Shown in pieces: positions 63,551 to 64,000 of a stretch of DNA of 64,000 nucleotides. Under the pieces are notes generated by a model that was not told where the DNA came from, did not search any database, and was given only the letters and a program-made list of their open reading frames with translations. The DNA lies in contig WGNH01000006.1 of assembly GCA_016124665.1 (NCBI GenBank), forward strand, positions 1-64,000. The letters run 5' to 3'. The stretch comes from Alphaproteobacteria bacterium. GTDB taxonomy: Bacteria; Pseudomonadota; Alphaproteobacteria; Caulobacterales; Maricaulaceae. The first letter of the stretch is position 1. Every line of letters begins with the position of its first letter. The position numbers were made by a program, and so were the translations under genes.

Positions 63551-63994
63551 CTATTCAGCGTGACCCACAGCCGACACATTGCCCTCGCCGCTGGCCTTGG
63601 CGACGGCCTCCACATAGGCGCGCCTTGCGTCAAACTCTTTCGCCTTGGCTTCGTCATCGCGCTGCAGCTCTTCGGGGTCGAGATTGGCGTACTGGAGGAC
63701 ACCCATCTCTTCATAGGTCTTCTGTATGTCCTTGCCCCAGATGCCGATATCCTTGACGATCGGCACAATGCGCTGGAACAGCATCTGGCGGTATAGCTTA
63801 ACGATCTCGGAGTTTTCCGAATACTCGACACATTCCTGCTCGGGCAGGTCCAAAGCCCGGTAGACCTCACGCGCATCGGTCATCCGGCCGCGCATGAGCC
63901 AGCATGCCTCGACCAGAAACTCCTCGCGCTCATTCCGTTCGGCTTGCGTCAACTGCGGATAATAATCTTTCAGCGAGATCCGGCCGAACGCCAC
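63551..63994 (-). CDS. Unrecognised gene at the window edge, possibly ferritin-like
   Basis: A 147-codon frame beginning at a GTG six bases from the window end; it may start further upstream outside the window. The protein is mostly helical, rich in Glu/Arg/Tyr with ISLKDYYPQLTQAERNEREE and RIVPIVKDIGIWGKDIQKTY. I do not recognise a definite family; the spaced glutamates and helical content allow a ferritin-like four-helix bundle, low support. It precedes the hydrolase gene on the same strand. Confidence 0.55.
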   Translation of the reverse strand: MAFGRISLKDYYPQLTQAERNEREEFLVEACWLMRGRMTDAREVYRALDLPEQECVEYSENSEIVKLYRQMLFQRIVPIVKDIGIWGKDIQKTYEEMGVLQYANLDPEELQRDDEAKAKEFDARRAYVEAVAKASGEGNVSAVGHAE

Positions 63995-64000
63995 ATGGCG

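Noticed and set aside
1-64000. CRISPR array, rRNA, complete tRNA, insertion sequence or integrase
   Set aside because: No regularly spaced repeat-spacer series, no tRNA cloverleaf and no transposase or integrase motif was found in reading the intergenic regions and gene list. A computed search (tRNA and repeat finders) would be the proper check.

Overview
The window is a high-GC alphaproteobacterial chromosome segment. The closest recognisable setting is the marine Maricaulales/Hyphomonadales group (Maricaulis, Oceanicaulis and relatives). The pointers are a vertebrate-like fused acetylglutamate synthase/kinase (a form characterised in Maricaulis maris), large TonB-dependent receptors, a DUF1244 gene and type III PLP-fold polyamine enzymes. 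Placement is an inference from gene content; no rRNA, tRNA or CRISPR array was seen.

Layout. 1-2781 (minus): start of one type II secretion (T2SS) operon, gspC-gspD and the first codons of a probable gspE. 2878-8401 (minus): a TonB-dependent receptor preceded by a surface lipoprotein made of two near-identical beta-helix-like halves. 8811-11111 (plus): an ornithine/lysine decarboxylase and a bacterial deoxyhypusine-synthase homologue, probably making homospermidine. 11153-14106: a palindromic intergenic repeat, DUF1244, then a Rieske oxygenase coupled to an APC permease. 14142-17350 (minus): a SPARSA-type defence operon (SIR2-APAZ plus short Argonaute), visibly lower in GC than its flanks. 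17795-23400: MarC, a small membrane protein, and a minus-strand agmatine-to-putrescine cluster (aguA, serine hydrolase, aguB, GNAT-nitrilase). 23511-26798 (minus): an Oar-like TonB receptor. 27139-28692: an ArnT-like membrane glycosyltransferase.

28764-42235 (plus) is a second, complete T2SS operon in the order D-O-methyltransferase-glycosyltransferase-E-F-G-H-I-J-K-L-M-C/N, almost every junction overlapping. A methyltransferase with a zinc-ribbon-like N-terminus and a rhamnan-synthesis-F-like protein are translationally coupled between the prepilin peptidase and the ATPase. It is followed by a secreted M72-type metalloprotease (a probable substrate) and an exported protein that looks like an isolated secretin N0/STN domain. 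This is the most unusual locus in the window.

45295-48565 (minus): argF'-argB/A-argC, an arginine operon that appears to work through N-acetylcitrulline. 48658-49377: two tandem duplicated small lipoproteins. 49603-53343 (plus): kdsB, histidine phosphatase, CoA transferase and FAD reductase, each overlapping the next. 53340-54456: a small membrane protein and an SDR on the minus strand. 54628-61538: a bacterial alpha-2-macroglobulin and penicillin-binding protein 1C. 61625-62554: an exported protein of about 23-residue repeats. 62685-63994: an alpha/beta hydrolase and an unrecognised gene at the window edge.

Functional threads are envelope traffic (two T2SSs, two TonB receptors, lipoproteins, PBP1C/A2M), polyamine synthesis by two routes that meet at putrescine, arginine synthesis, and one abortive-infection module. 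Positions of residues refer to the starts chosen here.
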